DNA of 64,000 nt from Rhizophagus irregularis (GCF_026210795.1 NC_089429.1:3782001-3846000); one strand, 5' to 3'; positions 35,255 to 48,098 are shown, counted from the first letter of the stretch. The notes: generated from the letters alone by a model not told the origin. Numbers and translations: made by a program.

Positions 35255-35735
35255 AGTAAAAATCGGTCAAATATCGGACTGCCGATTTTTGGCTGTATTT
35301 GTCCGATTCGTGGCTTTATTCAGCCGATTTTATGGCGCGAATTGCTAAAAATAGAAATTCCTCTTTTTAATGACAAAAAATAGGAATGCCGCATTTTAAA
35401 CCATCATGCCGATTCAAACAATAATCGGACTGCCTACTTGTAAATAAATTTACAAAATATCATCACAATCAGACTGCCGGCATGAAAATAAACATGCTGA
35501 TTCATAACATATAGAAGTGCCGATTTTTAAATCAGAACAACAAACATTTTATATTACCTGCCGATTCTTCAATAATCTCCCAAATCGGACTGCCTATTGT
35601 ACCGATTCATATAATAATTTTTCAAAAAATAAGTGCCGATTTATAAATTGGCACAACAGACTTACACTACCATGCAGATTCATGCAGTAATCATCCAAAA
35701 TCGGACTGCGATAATCATGCCATTCTCACAAATAG
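35255..35735. repeat. Scattered ATCGGACTGCC motifs
   Basis: ATCGGACTGCC or close variants occur about five times (near 35,270, 35,422, 35,467, 35,581 and 35,699), together with many CCGATT words. They lie upstream of the copy 3 accessory gene. Likely subterminal transposon DNA. Confidence 0.55.
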
Positions 35736-35736
35736 A

Positions 35737-36225
35737 AATGCCGATATATAGATCAGTAAGAACAATACTTAAAATAACATATGCCTGTTTTTATTTCGAT
35801 CACAAATAGATTTGAAAAGGAATGCCGATTCATAGATCGGTAAGAGCAATACTTAAAATAACATATGCCTGTTTTTATTTCGATCACAAATAGATTTGAA
35901 AAGGAATGCCGATTCATAGATCAGTAAGAACAATACTTAAAATAACATATGCCTGTTTTTATTTCGATCACAAATAGTTTTGAAAAGGAATGCCGATTCA
36001 TAGATCGGTAAGAGCAATACTTAAAATAACATATGCCTGTTTTTATTTCGATCACAAATAGATTTGAAAAGGAATGCCGATTCATAGATCAGTAAGAACA
36101 ATACTTAAAATAACATATGCCTGTTTTTATTTCGATCACAAATAGATTTGAATAGAAATGCCGATTCATAGATCAGTAAGAGCAATACTTAAAATAATCT
36201 ATGCCTGTTTTTATTTCGAGTAAGC
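35737..36225. repeat. 84-bp tandem repeat, nearly six copies
   Basis: The unit AATGCCGATTCATAGATCRG, TAAGARCAATACTTAAAATA, ACATATGCCTGTTTTTATTT, CGATCACAAATAGATTTGAA has an exact 84-bp period (for example 35,821 and 35,905). Copies differ at one or two positions, so the array is young. Confidence 0.9.
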
Positions 36226-36404
36226 CAGAATCTTTCTATTTTTGATTTTTTCGTAATTCATCATTACCCGTTTTTTTCTATTATTGACCGATTTTAATTT
36301 ATATGAACACATTGTAATATACGTTTTTTTATTTTGCAGTTTATGATATATTTATTATTATATTCTTGCTATATTTATTATTACTATGTGCTATAATCAT
36401 CTTA

Positions 36405-38624
36405 CTATTTTCTTTCACTTTTTAAAAGAGAACGTTTTTTAGTAGTTGATCTCCTAATAATTTCTTTTGGAACCACTAGTCGAAATGGATCATCCTTTTC
36501 ATCGCTGTCATCGATAAAAATATAATCATTTATCGGTTTTCTTATCGTCATCATTCTTATCGTCATCATTCTTATCGTTATTATCATCGTTAACGTTATT
36601 GTCGTTTTTATCGTTACTAGCATTGTTTTTATCTTAGTCGTTATTGTCATCATTGTTATAGTCGTCACTATTATCCTCTTCATCACCATCTTCGTTGGAT
36701 TCTTGTGCAACCCAGCTTGACGAAATCTACCAACTGGGAATGTTCTCCTTTGGTTTGCTTTTTTTGTCAAAATTTTCATCTGAGCGGTAACGTGGACGAC
36801 TTAAACCAGATCTGATGCTAATACCAATTTCTTCCGATCGATGTAGAATTTTTTGAATCTAATAAAAATTTATAATTTATTAAGCATAAATGTTATATTC
36901 ATTAATAACATCACGACTTCGCATACTCCTGACGACCACCACTTCTTGTCGTAAATCTTTATTACTGAATTATTGTTAATTAATCGACCTGATCTTGTAT
37001 TTTTACTGCGTTCTTTGTTTGCTAATTCCTCGTCTTCTGTGGACTATTCGTCCGAGTGTATATCTGAAGTATTAGTCGCCTTTATACAATCTTTGATAAA
37101 TTCTTCCCATTTTAAGTTACGAGGTTGGCATTCAGTCAAAAGTTTGTCTCGTGTCGATATCATGTGCTGCAATCCTCTTCTGCGCCGGGACATCTTCTAT
37201 TGAAGAGTAAATTAAAAAATTAATTAATTGTATATGTTTTTATTATTAAATAATGAATTTTATACCTGATCCCTTCTGGATATCATGTGTTGTCTTTTGG
37301 TATATTCCGGCATTTTACCCTCTTTTTGCAGTTTCCAAATCTCTCAGCGAGATTTATGCAATTGTTTTATGATTCTTACTATCTCTATATCATATGCTAC
37401 AATAGAAGGATTCATGGCCGATTTTACTGCTGGCAAAAGTTTTCTTTCTATTGTTTTTTTTTGTTCACTGTACGTCTTTGATAGGTCGAATTGAAGCGAC
37501 TGATTAAGATTATTGAGAATATGGACTACTTCATCCTATTTAATAAAACAGTCATTAAATGATCAAATATTTAATTTAATAAAGATAAATTTTAATAAAA
37601 ATGTATATTTACGTGAAGTGTCTTCTTATAATTACTTGACATGAGTGGCAGCTCACGTTTCTGTTCTCTAATAAGAATAGGCGATAAGCTTCTATTGGGA
37701 CGATTAACTAAAGGTTCTTCATGACTAGCATTTTTTTCGGTTAGGTTATTTAAGCATTGTGTGAGATTTAAGATTACATTTCTTAATTCTTGAATTTCTT
37801 GGTTTTTAACGCCACCTATTATAAGTCAGTATTTAATATAATTCATTTTGAAAATTTTTTTTTTACATGTAAGTCAGAATAGGAGCGTGAGGGAAATAAT
37901 ACCGCTATTTAGAGCCAGAGTAATTGAAGAGGAAGGTTGATTTTGCAATATCAAAGATTGATTTGTAAGTGTTCCTATAATAATTATGTTAAATCGGTAT
38001 ATGTTTTGAAATGTAATTAAGACTAATTTAAATAATATTACTTTTTGTTAATGACCTCCCTCTATTTTGTGGTGATGAATCTTTGGATGAGAGAGTGGTA
38101 AATTGATCATTAGAATCAGATACTTCATAATAGGATCGATGATGGTTAGAACTGTGGAATCTAGATTGTGATTTATGTGATCGATGATGTCGACGTGAAC
38201 GGATAGGGGAACTAGAATGGGATGGAGAGATATGTTGTTGTCGTAATCGGTGACTACGAGATTGGGAATGACTACGACTACGACTACGAGATTGGGAACG
38301 ACTACGACTACGAGATTGGGAATAACTACGACTACGAGATTGGGAATGACTACGACTACGAGGTTGGGAACGATAATGGGAACGACGTGAATGAGAACGA
38401 CGATGTGAACGACGTGAGTGAGAACGACGTGAGTGGGATCGTTGATGAGAACGACGTGAGTGAGAACGACGATGGGAACGACGTGAATGGGATCGTTGAT
38501 GAGAATGACGTGAGTGAGAACGATGATGGGAACAACGTGAATGGGATCGTTGATGAGAACGATGTGAGTGAGAACGGGAATCTGATTCTTTTTGTTGAGA
38601 TCTAGTATTGAGGTTCCTATGCAT
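36405..38624 (-). pseudogene. CACTA accessory gene, copy 2 (nonsense codons at Trp)
   Basis: Exon 1 (38,624 to about 38,044) is a long Arg/Ser/His tract (SHSRRSHRRSHSRRSHQRSH and many RSRSRS pairs) ending SSPQNRGRSLTK at a GTAATA donor. Next come a coiled-coil exon (NQEIQELRNVILNLTQCLN), a helical exon (DEVVHILNNLNQSLQFDLSK, AAVKSAMNPSIVAYD-like, IIKQLHKSRRDL), a basic exon (MSRRRRGLQHMISTRDKLLT) and an acidic end. TAG replaces the Trp seen in copy 1 twice (37,044-37,046 and 36,727-36,729). Frame changes occur near 37,330 and in the Asp/Asn repeat near 36,540; a fair C-terminus (FRLVVPKEIIRRSTTKKRSL) follows at 36,405. RS tracts are typical of nuclear RNA-linked proteins; the role here is unknown. 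Confidence 0.65.
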
Positions 38625-38899
38625 CCCGAGAAATTTGTAAAAATTTAAATCTTTTCATTATGGTATTTATTATTAAAGATCGGACAAGAGATAAAAAGGC
38701 ACTTTATATACATATTTTGAATCATCCTATCATTTAACGTGTAATTGCCTAATCAAAATAAACATAAAATAAATTATTAACTTCGTTATCACATATCAAT
38801 AAATTTATACTACATCGCTATCCATCAATTAAATATATTAATAATCAATTAATATCATTAAACTTAATTAAATTAATTACTTACGGAAGTTTGTTTTTC
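38625..38899. other. Gene-free 5' flank of accessory copy 2
   Basis: AT-rich with several ATCAATTAA/ATTAATATCA words; no gene. Confidence 0.45.
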
Positions 38900-39130
38900 C
38901 GGTAGGAAATCTGTGACGCGACGAAATAGCGATACATGACGAAAAAGCAATAGGAAATATTTTTGAAACCGTGATGTGAACGCAAAAAGCGATAGAAAAT
39001 ATTTTTGAAACTGTGATGTGAACGAAAAGAGAGAGGAAATATTTTCGAACTGTGATGTGAACGAAAAGAGAGAGGAAATATTTCGAACTGTGATGTGAAC
39101 GAAAAAAAGCGATATAAATATCGTCGAAGA
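38900..39130. repeat. ~50-bp tandem repeat, four to five copies
   Basis: Units read GAAACTGTGATGTGAACGAA, AAAGAGAGAGGAAATATTTT. Copies differ in a few bases. Minus-strand open frames across it are by-products. Confidence 0.75.
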
Positions 39131-39888
39131 AAGCGTGGTAAACATACACAAATATATCATGATCGGTACCTCCGATTTTGTAGGATTTATGCATCTGGCG
39201 CGTGACACTTATGCGTCATCCAGTCACGTGTAGTAACAAACTGCGCCCAAGGCAGAAAATTAGTACTTATTGGGCAATAAAAGAATAACTTTTTATACTT
39301 TTATACGTGATTTTGATATTTTGATTAAAAATAACTCAATCAATTAATTTTTAATAAAAAATAATATAAAATCTTTCAACTAAATAACATACAAAATCGC
39401 CAAAATTTTTTTTTTTTCATTCTTTATGAAACTTGATTAAAAAAATAGCGCATAAATTTAACCACTAATAACATCGTTGATGTAATAAAGTTCTGAGTTC
39501 CATTCTGCCTGCGTACATGAATAACATCTACAGGGAGATGTTTCCCATGTCGATAGGGAGGATGATCCCCATACTAGACTGACTTTTTGTTTAAATTATA
39601 GTTCATATGTATTACTACTAAAATGATAGATGCAAGTTTATCACGATCATTCGACGCTGATGGACAAATCGTTCGTTGAGATACTTGTTACATGCAGTAT
39701 GATGATTAATTACTATTAGATTTATACAAAATTTATGACATTTTAAATCGATTTTAAAGGTATTAATATTATCTTATCTTATATTATGAAAAAGAAGCTG
39801 GTTTAATAGCCAAAAAAAAACATCATATTTACAAAATATAAAGGAATTTTCAAATTAAAAAATGAAAAAATGAAATATAATTGATTAA
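39131..39888. other. Gene-free stretch
   Basis: No supported gene; a somewhat GC-richer patch at 39,480-39,600 carries nothing I recognise. Confidence 0.45.
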
Positions 39889-40294
39889 TCATGACTTGTG
39901 AAATTTGAAGTATTCTGATAAGCTGCTAAATGTAGGTGATTGCGATTGTTGTTGCGATTGTTGTTGCGATTGTTGTTGCGGCTGCGTTTGTTGATGTTGT
40001 TGCGAAAAATATAATCGTAAATTTAAATCATAAATTTCTTTTTCATAGTCTTTTATTTTTTCGTCGTATATTTTTAACCACTCCACCAAATTATTGTTTT
40101 CACGGGAACTTTTCTCCAACTTATTAAGTAATTTCTCTCCCGAATCGTACACAACTTTTTTAAAGTCCAGCAACTGGACTTGCAAATCGGCAACTTCCTT
40201 ATCCTACCCCTTTAATTCCTTTAGCATTCGCTCTCTTCTATTTTTTTTTGCGATTTCGCGAGGATTTGCGAGAATTCAACGATGGTTTGCCCAT
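39889..40294 (-). pseudogene. Small basic coiled-coil gene next to CACTA transposase 1
   Basis: From ATG at 40,294 it reads MGKPSLNSRKSSRNRKKK, slips frame in a run of nine A, continues RERMLKELKG, meets a TAG at 40,204-40,206, then stays open to 39,889: EVADLQVQLLDFKKVVYDSG, KLEKSSRENNNLVEWLKIYD, IKDYEKEIYDLNLRLYFSQ and a Gln-rich end. A basic stretch followed by heptads looks bZIP-like, but the basic region does not carry a clear bZIP signature. It is divergent from the transposase starting at 40,694, with 400 bp between. One frameshift and one nonsense make it broken as written. Confidence 0.5.
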
Positions 40295-40693
40295 TTTTGC
40301 GAAAATAATCTTTCTGGCTAATCTCGGAATTTATAATTCGATGAATAAAGCATGTATTATTGCTAAAAATGGCTAATAACATTCATTATGCTATATTTTA
40401 GAGGGTGGGAGAGGCGCAAAAGTGCCTGTCAGGTGGTATTTTCCAATCATATATATATAAATTGGTTAAAATCCCGAAAGATTTTGAGTAAATATTTGTA
40501 ATATTATAATTAATACAAATTAAAAAAATGTGGCTGATTGTTTCACTTTAATAAGTATCTAGCGGCTTTTTGTGAATCAGAAATTAACTTTTAATATTAA
40601 TTCAGGATCTCAAAAAATTTCCTAGATAAAAAAATTTTTCAAAAAAATTTCCTATATAAAAAAAAATTTTCAAAAAATTTTCTAAATAAAAAA

Positions 40694-43600
40694 ATGTCTA
40701 ACCCTCGAGCTGTTGCCAAATCTAATAGAACAAGAATAAGAACTAAAGTATACTGCTTTTGTAAAAAATGTAATGGCAAGTTAGTGGATCCAAGAACGAA
40801 AACTAAACATGGGTTAAAATATAATATATCTTATGCGAATAATAATTTTAGTAACAATTATCAAGAAGCTGAGCCTTCTAATGCTAATCCATCTAATAAT
40901 TTTGGTGATGATTATCAAGAGGCTGGGCCTTCTGATGTTGGACAATATACTGACGATAATAATGCAATGGAATGCGAACCTTTACTCGAGATGATACCTA
41001 TATATGAATCGGCAAAACATAAATTCACAAAGAAAGGGAAAATATCTGATCATGTTCTTGAAAATTTATTACCGGATAACGGAAGAGATATGAATGATGA
41101 TCAAGATAGAGATTTTGAAGACTATGACGACGAAAATAGAGATTCTGAAAGTTTTGAAGATGATGACGAAGATGGTGTTTCTAGCGATTTTGAAGATGAT
41201 GACGAAGACAGTAATTTTGGAGATTTTGAAAGCGATGAAGAATATAGAGACTCTGAAGATTTTGAAGATGATGATGAGGAAGAAGTCAATTTTGCGTCAA
41301 AAGATTTTGACGATGGTGAACCAAAACTTCCTAATATCAACAATGATAATTATACCTGGATTATCTTATGGATATTACAATATCAACAAAGATATAAGCT
41401 TCCTAATGTTTCAATAGATTCTTTATTTAAATTTCTAAGGTTTTTTCTTTTAACGGTAGATGAAAATAAATTTTCATCTTTTCCTTCCTCCCTGTACATA
41501 GCCAAAAAAATATTGGGAATATCAACGAATATTATCAAATATGCCGTATGTAATAAATGTCACAAATTGTATGACATAAATGAAATATCAAACACAACCG
41601 AAGTACCAACATGTAGTTTTATAAACTACCCGAATCATAGCATAGAAAGATTTTGACAAAAATGTAATAACCCTCTAGTCAAAAAAATAGACAGTAATAA
41701 AGATGGTGGAAATAATCCAATTATCCGTCCGATAATGACATTTCCATTAGTTAACATTAGGCGCCAACTAACCCTATTTTTCGGTCGCAAAGATTTTGAG
41801 GTGACATGTCGAAAGTGGGCAGAAAGGGAAAACGAAACTGAAGCCTTATTTGACATTTATGATGGGAGGATTTGGATGAGTTTTGAAGATGGCAAAGGAG
41901 AACCATTCTTCAAAAAAGAATACGCCGAAACTCATATCGGATTAATGCTAAACATGGATTGGTTTCAACCCTATATAAATTCCCAATATTCTGTCGGTGT
42001 AATATATGCCGTTATTTGTAACTTACCCCGAAGCGAACGTTTCAAGCCCTACAATATTCTCACACTAGCAGTTATACCCGGTCTTAAAGAGCCAAAGAAA
42101 CATGAAATCAACAATTACTTATACCCCATCATAAATCAGCTGAATCGGTTATGGGAAGGGTATCATATAAAAACCTACGAATATAACAACGGTCATTTTA
42201 TCCGTGGCGCGATAATAGGTTGTGCTAGTGACGTTCCTGCGACTCGAAAATTATGTGGTTTTATATCAGCTCGAATCGCATGTTATCGATGCTATAAATC
42301 AGCAAACTTGGTAAATAATCAACCCAATTTTGGTGGGTTTGAAGACATTGACGACTGGTTTGTTGAGAGAGATATTAATTTAATAAGGGAGAAGGCACGT
42401 GAATGAAAGAAATGTGCAACCGAAGAATCGCGTAAGGCTCATGTCTCACAGTATCATGTTCGTTGGTCGGAAGTATACCAATTACCTTATTTTAATTCTG
42501 TGCGCTTTTGCGTAGTTGATCCCATGCACTGCCTCTTTCTCGGGGTAGCAAAGTGGATTGTAATGAAGCTCTGGATCGATGAAGGTATATTAAATAATGA
42601 AAAGCTCAAAATAATGCAAGAGCGAGCCGACTTGATAAAATTTCCAAGTGACCTCGGTCGCCGTCCCGTTAGAATAGCCACTGGCGACGGCTTTTCAAAT
42701 TTTACGGCGGACATGTGGAAGACGTTTGTTCTAATTTTTGCAATACCTATTACATGGAATCTCTTGGGAGAGATCGATCGAAAAATTCTTGCTTATTTCG
42801 TACGTTCCTGTAAAATTTTAACAAATCGGGAACTACAAAAAAGTGATCTAAACGAAGCATTTACAAAACTACTCGAAATGAATAAATTAATTGAAAAAAA
42901 ATACGGACAAAAAAAAATAAGCCCAAATCTTCATTTATGCCTTCACATATGTGAATGCGCTTTAGATTATGGACCTTTATCCTCATTTTGGTGTTTTAGC
43001 TTCGAACGAATGAACGGAATTCTAGGTATGATATATTAATTTCGCCGATTTGAAAATCGTATTGTTTTTTTTAATTTATACAGATTGACCAATTTATTTT
43101 TTAAGAACATAGGATCGTATAAAAATAGCAAACGTAACATTGAACCAGAGCTATTAAAAATAATGGTTGAAAGTTCCTTTTTAAACTATTACCTCACAAA
43201 TTGCGATAGCAATATATTAAACACCACTTTGGACATTATAAAGCCTAGAAAATCTGCAGGAAGCTTAACTGCACTTGACGATTTTACAAGTGATGAGTAT
43301 CAAAATTTTCTGAGGCTTTCACTTATCGAAAATGAATCGGCTTATGGAACAGAACGTTTTCCCGGGTTGCTAATAAAACCGCGCCAAGAAACATTTCTCC
43401 CAAACCGCGTCTTGGACTTACTGGTTGAGTTTTATAATAGTTTGTATGAAGAACATTTCGTCCCCATTTATTCTATAACGGGTCCAAATAACGATATTGT
43501 TGTAATTTCCAAAATTATACAATACGGTAGAATAAGAATTGGGGCGGATATATTTGGTTCCATTCAGGCAGCTCGTCATGAGAAATCATCATACATATTA

Positions 43601-43957
43601 GCTCGTTTTGAGCAGGAAGATGGAACTATAGACACATATCTCGGTCAAGTTCAATTTTATTTTGAACATACTATTTATTTAAAAAATTCATCATCATTAA
43701 CTCATTCGCTAGCACTAGTTAAATGGTACAGGCCGGCCCAAGATCATAGGACAAGATATTTTTGTCAAGTAGACGATGACATAAAATCATGTAATATAGA
43801 ATTATGGACAAATGGGTTTTATGATATGAGTCGAGATAGTATTATACCAGTACATCATATATTAGGAAAATTTATAAAATGTGATTTTAATATTGGAACG
43901 AGAAAGATAAAAGAATATATGGCCGTGATTCCTTTAAATAAAAAAATTTCGTTTTAA
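40694..43957 (+). pseudogene. CACTA-type (Transposase_21-like) transposase 1
   Basis: Two exons (40,694-43,025 and 43,113-43,957) join in frame to 1,058 codons. Order: an N-terminal Cys/His motif (CFCKKCNGKLVDPRTKTKH), an acidic region (about codons 130-215), a helical block (WIILWILQYQQRYKLPNVSI), a zinc ribbon-like part (CNKCHKLYD), then the catalytic part with LNMDWFQPY, CASDVPATRKLCGFISARIA, CYRCYK, VVDPMHCLFLGVAKWIVMKL and SFWCFSFERMNGILG. The D...D...E-bearing blocks and the DPMH motif are typical of CACTA Tnp2-like proteins. TGA codons at 41,654-41,656 (CGA expected) and 42,404-42,406 (Trp expected) are the only breaks; no frameshift is seen. It faces the accessory gene at 44,121-46,165 tail-to-tail, 160 bp apart. 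Confidence 0.85.
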
Positions 43958-44120
43958 AAAACAAATGAATCTTATATAAAATTGTTTATATGTAAATCGG
44001 AATGACGAATTTGAATTATATAACATTTGTATTTGATTAAATTATAACTAATTTTTTTTATTAAAGGATATATCATATTTTTATTATATTATTATTATAT
44101 TATTGTTACATATATTATAT

Positions 44121-46165
44121 TTATAAAACTACTAAAGGGTTATTATCGTTGTTGTTGTTGTTGTTGTCATCGAATTCGTTGTTATTATTATTGCCACTAT
44201 TGTTATTATTGTCATCCTCATCATTATTGTCATCATTATTATTATTGTCATCATTATTATTATTGTCATCATTATTATCGCCACCTTCATTATGACTTTC
44301 ATTGCTGTCTTCGCTGTCTTCGCTGTCTTCGCTAACTGGCGCCCAGGTGGAAGAAATCCACCAGTCTGGCATTATTTCTGTCGGTCTACTTTTATTATCG
44401 ATGACATTATCTAAACGATGACGCATACGGATTAGACCAGTTCCAATACTCTCCCCGATTTCATCCGCCCTACTTAGAATTCTCCTAATCTAATTAAAAA
44501 AAATATTATTTATAAATGTTATATTGATAAAGAAATAACTTTACATACTCTCGTAGATTTCCATTTTTTTTCATGTATTTTGATTACAGAATTCGATTTA
44601 TCTAAACGTTCTGGTCTTTTCTCTAGATTTTTTTCATTGTTGGCAAGATTTTCATCTTCCGATGACCACTCATCGGAATGAAGTTCCGAGATCACTACAA
44701 TTTTTTCACAATCTTTCATGTACTCGTCCCAGGTAATTTCTTGAGGTTTGCAGTCATTTAAAACCTTGTCTTTTGTGTTAATCATGTGTTGTAAACCACG
44801 TTTACGTCGCGTCATTTTCTGTTAAAAAGTTAATTAATAGTTAATTAATAATGTTAATTGATTGCATAGACAATTAGAAATAATTGACAAATTTTGCATT
44901 TTATTAAATTTCGTACTTGGTCTCGCTGAGAAGTCATATGTTGACGTCTACTGTGCGTATCTAATTTGCCATCCTGGGTTATTTTCCAGATATCTCGGCG
45001 AGACTTATGAAGCTGTTTGATTACATTAACAATCTCGGTATCGTATACTTCAATTGATGGATTCATTGCCGCTTTTACCGCTGGTAAAAGTTTTTTGTTT
45101 ATTGATTTCTTCTGGTCACTAAACGTTTGTGAAACATCAAACGAAATTCTGGAACCTAAATTATTAATGATTTGAACAACTTCATCCTATTTAAAATAAT
45201 AATGAATATGATTAAAGATTATAAAAGATAAATATTTTATAATAGAGGTGTAACTTACACGAAGTGTTTTTTTAAAGCCTGGAGTCATTGGTGATAGTTT
45301 TTTTCCTTTATTTCTGCTTATTACGGGTGATAGACTTCGATTAACACTTGTTGTTATACTCGCGATCATCTTATCACTGGAATGGCTGGAGTTACTGCCT
45401 GTCAAAGCCTCCAGTTGACTAGACAATTGTGATACCGCGCTTTTTAGTTCTTGAATTTCTTGATTTAATAATTTTATAATAGGAAAAACAGTTATGCAAA
45501 GAAGCGCGAAGTTGATGAAGCGATGATATGAATGGGTCCTCACCTAAAGATTGCGAAGATTGCTCTTCTTGATGATATTGCTGTTGTCCACCTATCAGAA
45601 GTTAATAAAATATTATAAATTTATTATATTTTTAATTGATTTGATAATAATATATATATATAACCACCTTCCGATAAATCCGGCAAATTTCCTATTATTT
45701 TACAAGTAATTAGTACAGGTCATATTAAATATAATTTCAATAAAAATATAAATAATAATACTTTTTGTTAACGATCTTCCCCTAGTAGGGGAGAGAGGAT
45801 TGTTGAGAATGAGAATTGGAAGAACGAGAATGATAATGATGTCGACGTCGACGAGAGTGAGAGGAGGGAGAGGAGGAGAGAGAATGATAATGGTGTCGAG
45901 AACGAGAATAATGTCGACGTCGACGTCGACAAGAGTGAGAGGAGGGAGAGGAGGAGAGAGAATCATAATGGTGTCGAGAACGAGAATGATGTTGACGTCG
46001 ACGTCGACGAGAGTGAGAGGAGGGAGAGGGGGAGAGAGAACGAGAATGATGTCGACGTCGACGTTGATGGGAGTGAGAGGAAGGAGATTGATGATATTGC
46101 TGAGAGCGACCCTGAGAAGGAGAACGAGGATGTGATTCGCTACGTGAAATAGGAATAAGCGTCAA
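44121..46165 (-). CDS. CACTA accessory gene, copy 1 (RS / coiled coil / acidic)
   Basis: Multi-exon, minus strand. Exon 1 (46,165 to about 45,770) is rich in Arg, Ser and His (SPSSHSRRRRRQHHSRSRHH) and ends RGRSLTK, after a frame change in its repeat. Small exons follow (GNLPDLSEG; GQQQYHQEEQSSQSLG), then a coiled coil (about 45,458-45,259; NQEIQELKSAVSQLSSQLEA), a helical exon (45,186-44,917; DEVVQIINNLGSRISFDVSQ, KLLPAVKAAMNPSIEVYDTE, VNVIKQLHKSRRDIWKI), a basic exon (44,818-44,549; MTRRKRGLQHMINTKDKVLN, SDEWSSEDE) and a last exon (44,489-44,121) with DWWISSTWAP and a long Asp/Asn/Glu tail. Intron borders are GT...AG. It is the best-kept of three copies. No enzyme motif; a TnpA-like DNA-binding or regulatory role is inferred from its place beside the transposase. 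Confidence 0.6.
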
Positions 46166-46829
46166 TTTATTTTTTTTTTCATTTTAATAATGTAAAGAAA
46201 CAAGATTGAACCGAAAAGAAAGGTGAAAAGTCACCTATTTAACCATTACTTACATCATTAAAATAATATCATAATCGTTATCTCTTAATTAAAAATTAAT
46301 ATCATCGATATCACTTAATTAAATTAATATCATCGATATCACTAAATTAATTATCATGTGTATATCACTATTAAAATTAAACTAAAAATTGATACCATTG
46401 ATATCACTTAATTAATTATCATGTATATATCACTATTAAAAATCGTAAAATGAAATTTACTTAGCAAAACAATCAATCAACCATCGTTCTAAAATTCGAT
46501 AAAGGGATGGAGAAAGTTTTATATAAATAATTATTGATTTGTTTGTTCACGTGAAATATTAACAAATAATTATACTACGATTATTGCCGTTTTCGACAAT
46601 TGGAATGTCGAACAATATAAGGCGATTTTATAGTAACCAATCAATTGACAAAAGTATTTTTTTTAATCATGATTGTTGCAATTGGGCGTATGTATCAGTT
46701 TGGAAACGGCTAAACTATCACTCGTAAATACTAACCATTATGGGTCCAGAGTGAAAATTCATGTGATTTGCAAATTTTTAGACATTCCGGACCTATAGAC
46801 CTTAAGGGACAGGTCTATTTAAATAATTA
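46166..46829. other. Gene-free flank with short AT-rich repeats
   Basis: The 46,240-46,460 part repeats AATTAATATCATCGATATCA and ATTATCATGTRTATATCACT. No gene. Confidence 0.5.
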
Positions 46830-47045
46830 CTTGCACTAGTTAAATGGTATAAACCAATTCATGATTCTCAAGATAAGATTTTATTGTCAAGTATATAATG
46901 ACATAAAATCATGTAATATAGAATTATGGATAGAGATAGTATAATACCAATATATAATGTATTATTACATGTAATTTAATGTTGAAGTGAGAAAGATAAA
47001 AAATTATATGGCAGTTATTCCTTTAAATAAAAAAATAACATTTTA
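46830..47045 (+). pseudogene. Decayed copy of the transposase 1 C-terminus
   Basis: It matches 43,715-43,957 with deletions: CACTAGTTAAATGGTAYARR, TGACATAAAATCATGTAATA, TAGAATTATGGA, then ATATGGCNGTKATTCCTTTA and AATAAAAAAAT. About 30 bp are missing around the NGFYDMS segment. It stands downstream of the accessory gene, so it records an older duplication or a partly overlapping element. Confidence 0.75.
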
Positions 47046-47307
47046 ATAAAATGAATTTTCTATAAATTTGAATAACGTTATTAAAAATCAGCTCAAATCT
47101 CAAAATAATATATTACTAATTTAAAGTTGCTATTCTCCTTATTCTAAAAATAATTATTCTAAAATTCACGTGTATTTTCATCAGCTTGTTCGCGTTTTTC
47201 AGGACGCGTATTTTTATTATATAAAGTCTACCTTTCATCATTCCATGCCCTTTACTTTCGCTCAATAATTTTTGTCTTTTCATCAATTATATTTTATTAA
47301 CGCCATT

Positions 47308-48098
47308 ATGGGTTCTCGCCGTTCCACAACATCGCAGAAAAAATCTAAGGAGCGTTTTAAGACGCTCAAAGCGAAGCGTATGATGACCGTAAAATTTTTG
47401 AAAAGTGGGTATCGTACGCAAGGTTCATGGTTGTATTTCTCTAATGGAGTCGCCTGTAGACGGAGTTTTATACTCCCAGAGCTGTCCGGTTCTTAGATGG
47501 GTCACCTGAAGAGACGAGGTCTTGTACCTCCAGGGCAGTCTCGGTTCTTAAATGGAACAATCCTGAAGAATGCTTCCAAGGACTATCGACTTATTCACTT
47601 AGCTTTTGCTAACCACCCATTATTTTTATATATATGTATTTTTTTTTATTGCTCAGTGAATGTCGATTGTTATAACAGAGGCCTGGGAACATGCCTTGCG
47701 GAGTTAAAAGCAACGAAAAAAGCATTAGATGCTTCGCAAACCAAGATACAAGAGCTCCAAAATGCTCATCGAAGGACTACTAATGCACTACAAGAGCTCC
47801 AAAATGCTCACCAAAGGACTATTAATGCACTCTGGGACGCAGAAGATAGGTTAAGGAGCTGGAGAACCATGAAGTAGAATCAATTTCTACTCTTCACCGG
47901 CAAATACGCAAATTACGATGTAAGTATCTTCCTTATTACTTAAAAATATCTTTGTCCTATTATTTCATATTATTTCATTAACATATCTTTTGTTAATTTC
48001 AGCGGAAAATCAAGCTCTAAAAAATCCGAGAAACTTATTACGTTCGCGCTCCAACTTACTTGATAATAATAATAATAATAAAAAAAAATCAAAATAAT
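47308..48098 (+). CDS. Coiled-coil protein gene with one frameshift
   Basis: Three exons: 47,308-47,422, 47,657-47,929 and 48,003-48,098, with GT...AG introns. The start MGSRRSTTSQKKSKERFKTL is basic. Exon 2 has LAELKATKKALDASQTKIQE followed by two near-repeats of LQNAHRRTTNA, then, after a 1-base frame change near 47,845, VKELENHEVESISTLHRQIR. Exon 3 ends ENQALKNPRNLLRSRSNLLD and an Asn/Lys tail. The layout (basic start, long coiled coil, polar tail) parallels the 39,889-40,294 gene. Without repair of the frameshift the product would stop at 47,875. Family not recognised. Confidence 0.5.

Noticed and set aside
38222-38605. 127-codon plus-strand frame with YDYEIGNDYD repeats
   Set aside because: It is the complement of the Ser/Arg/His tract of accessory copy 2, which has splice sites and homology; the plus frame has neither.
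39480-39600. Possible RNA gene in a locally GC-richer patch
   Set aside because: No tRNA cloverleaf, promoter box or rRNA signature could be drawn from it.
41094-41417. 107-codon frame inside transposase 1
   Set aside because: It is an out-of-frame reading of the acidic region of the transposase.
45800-46135. 111-codon plus-strand frame of Arg/Gly/Met repeats
   Set aside because: It is the shadow of exon 1 of accessory copy 1 on the opposite strand.
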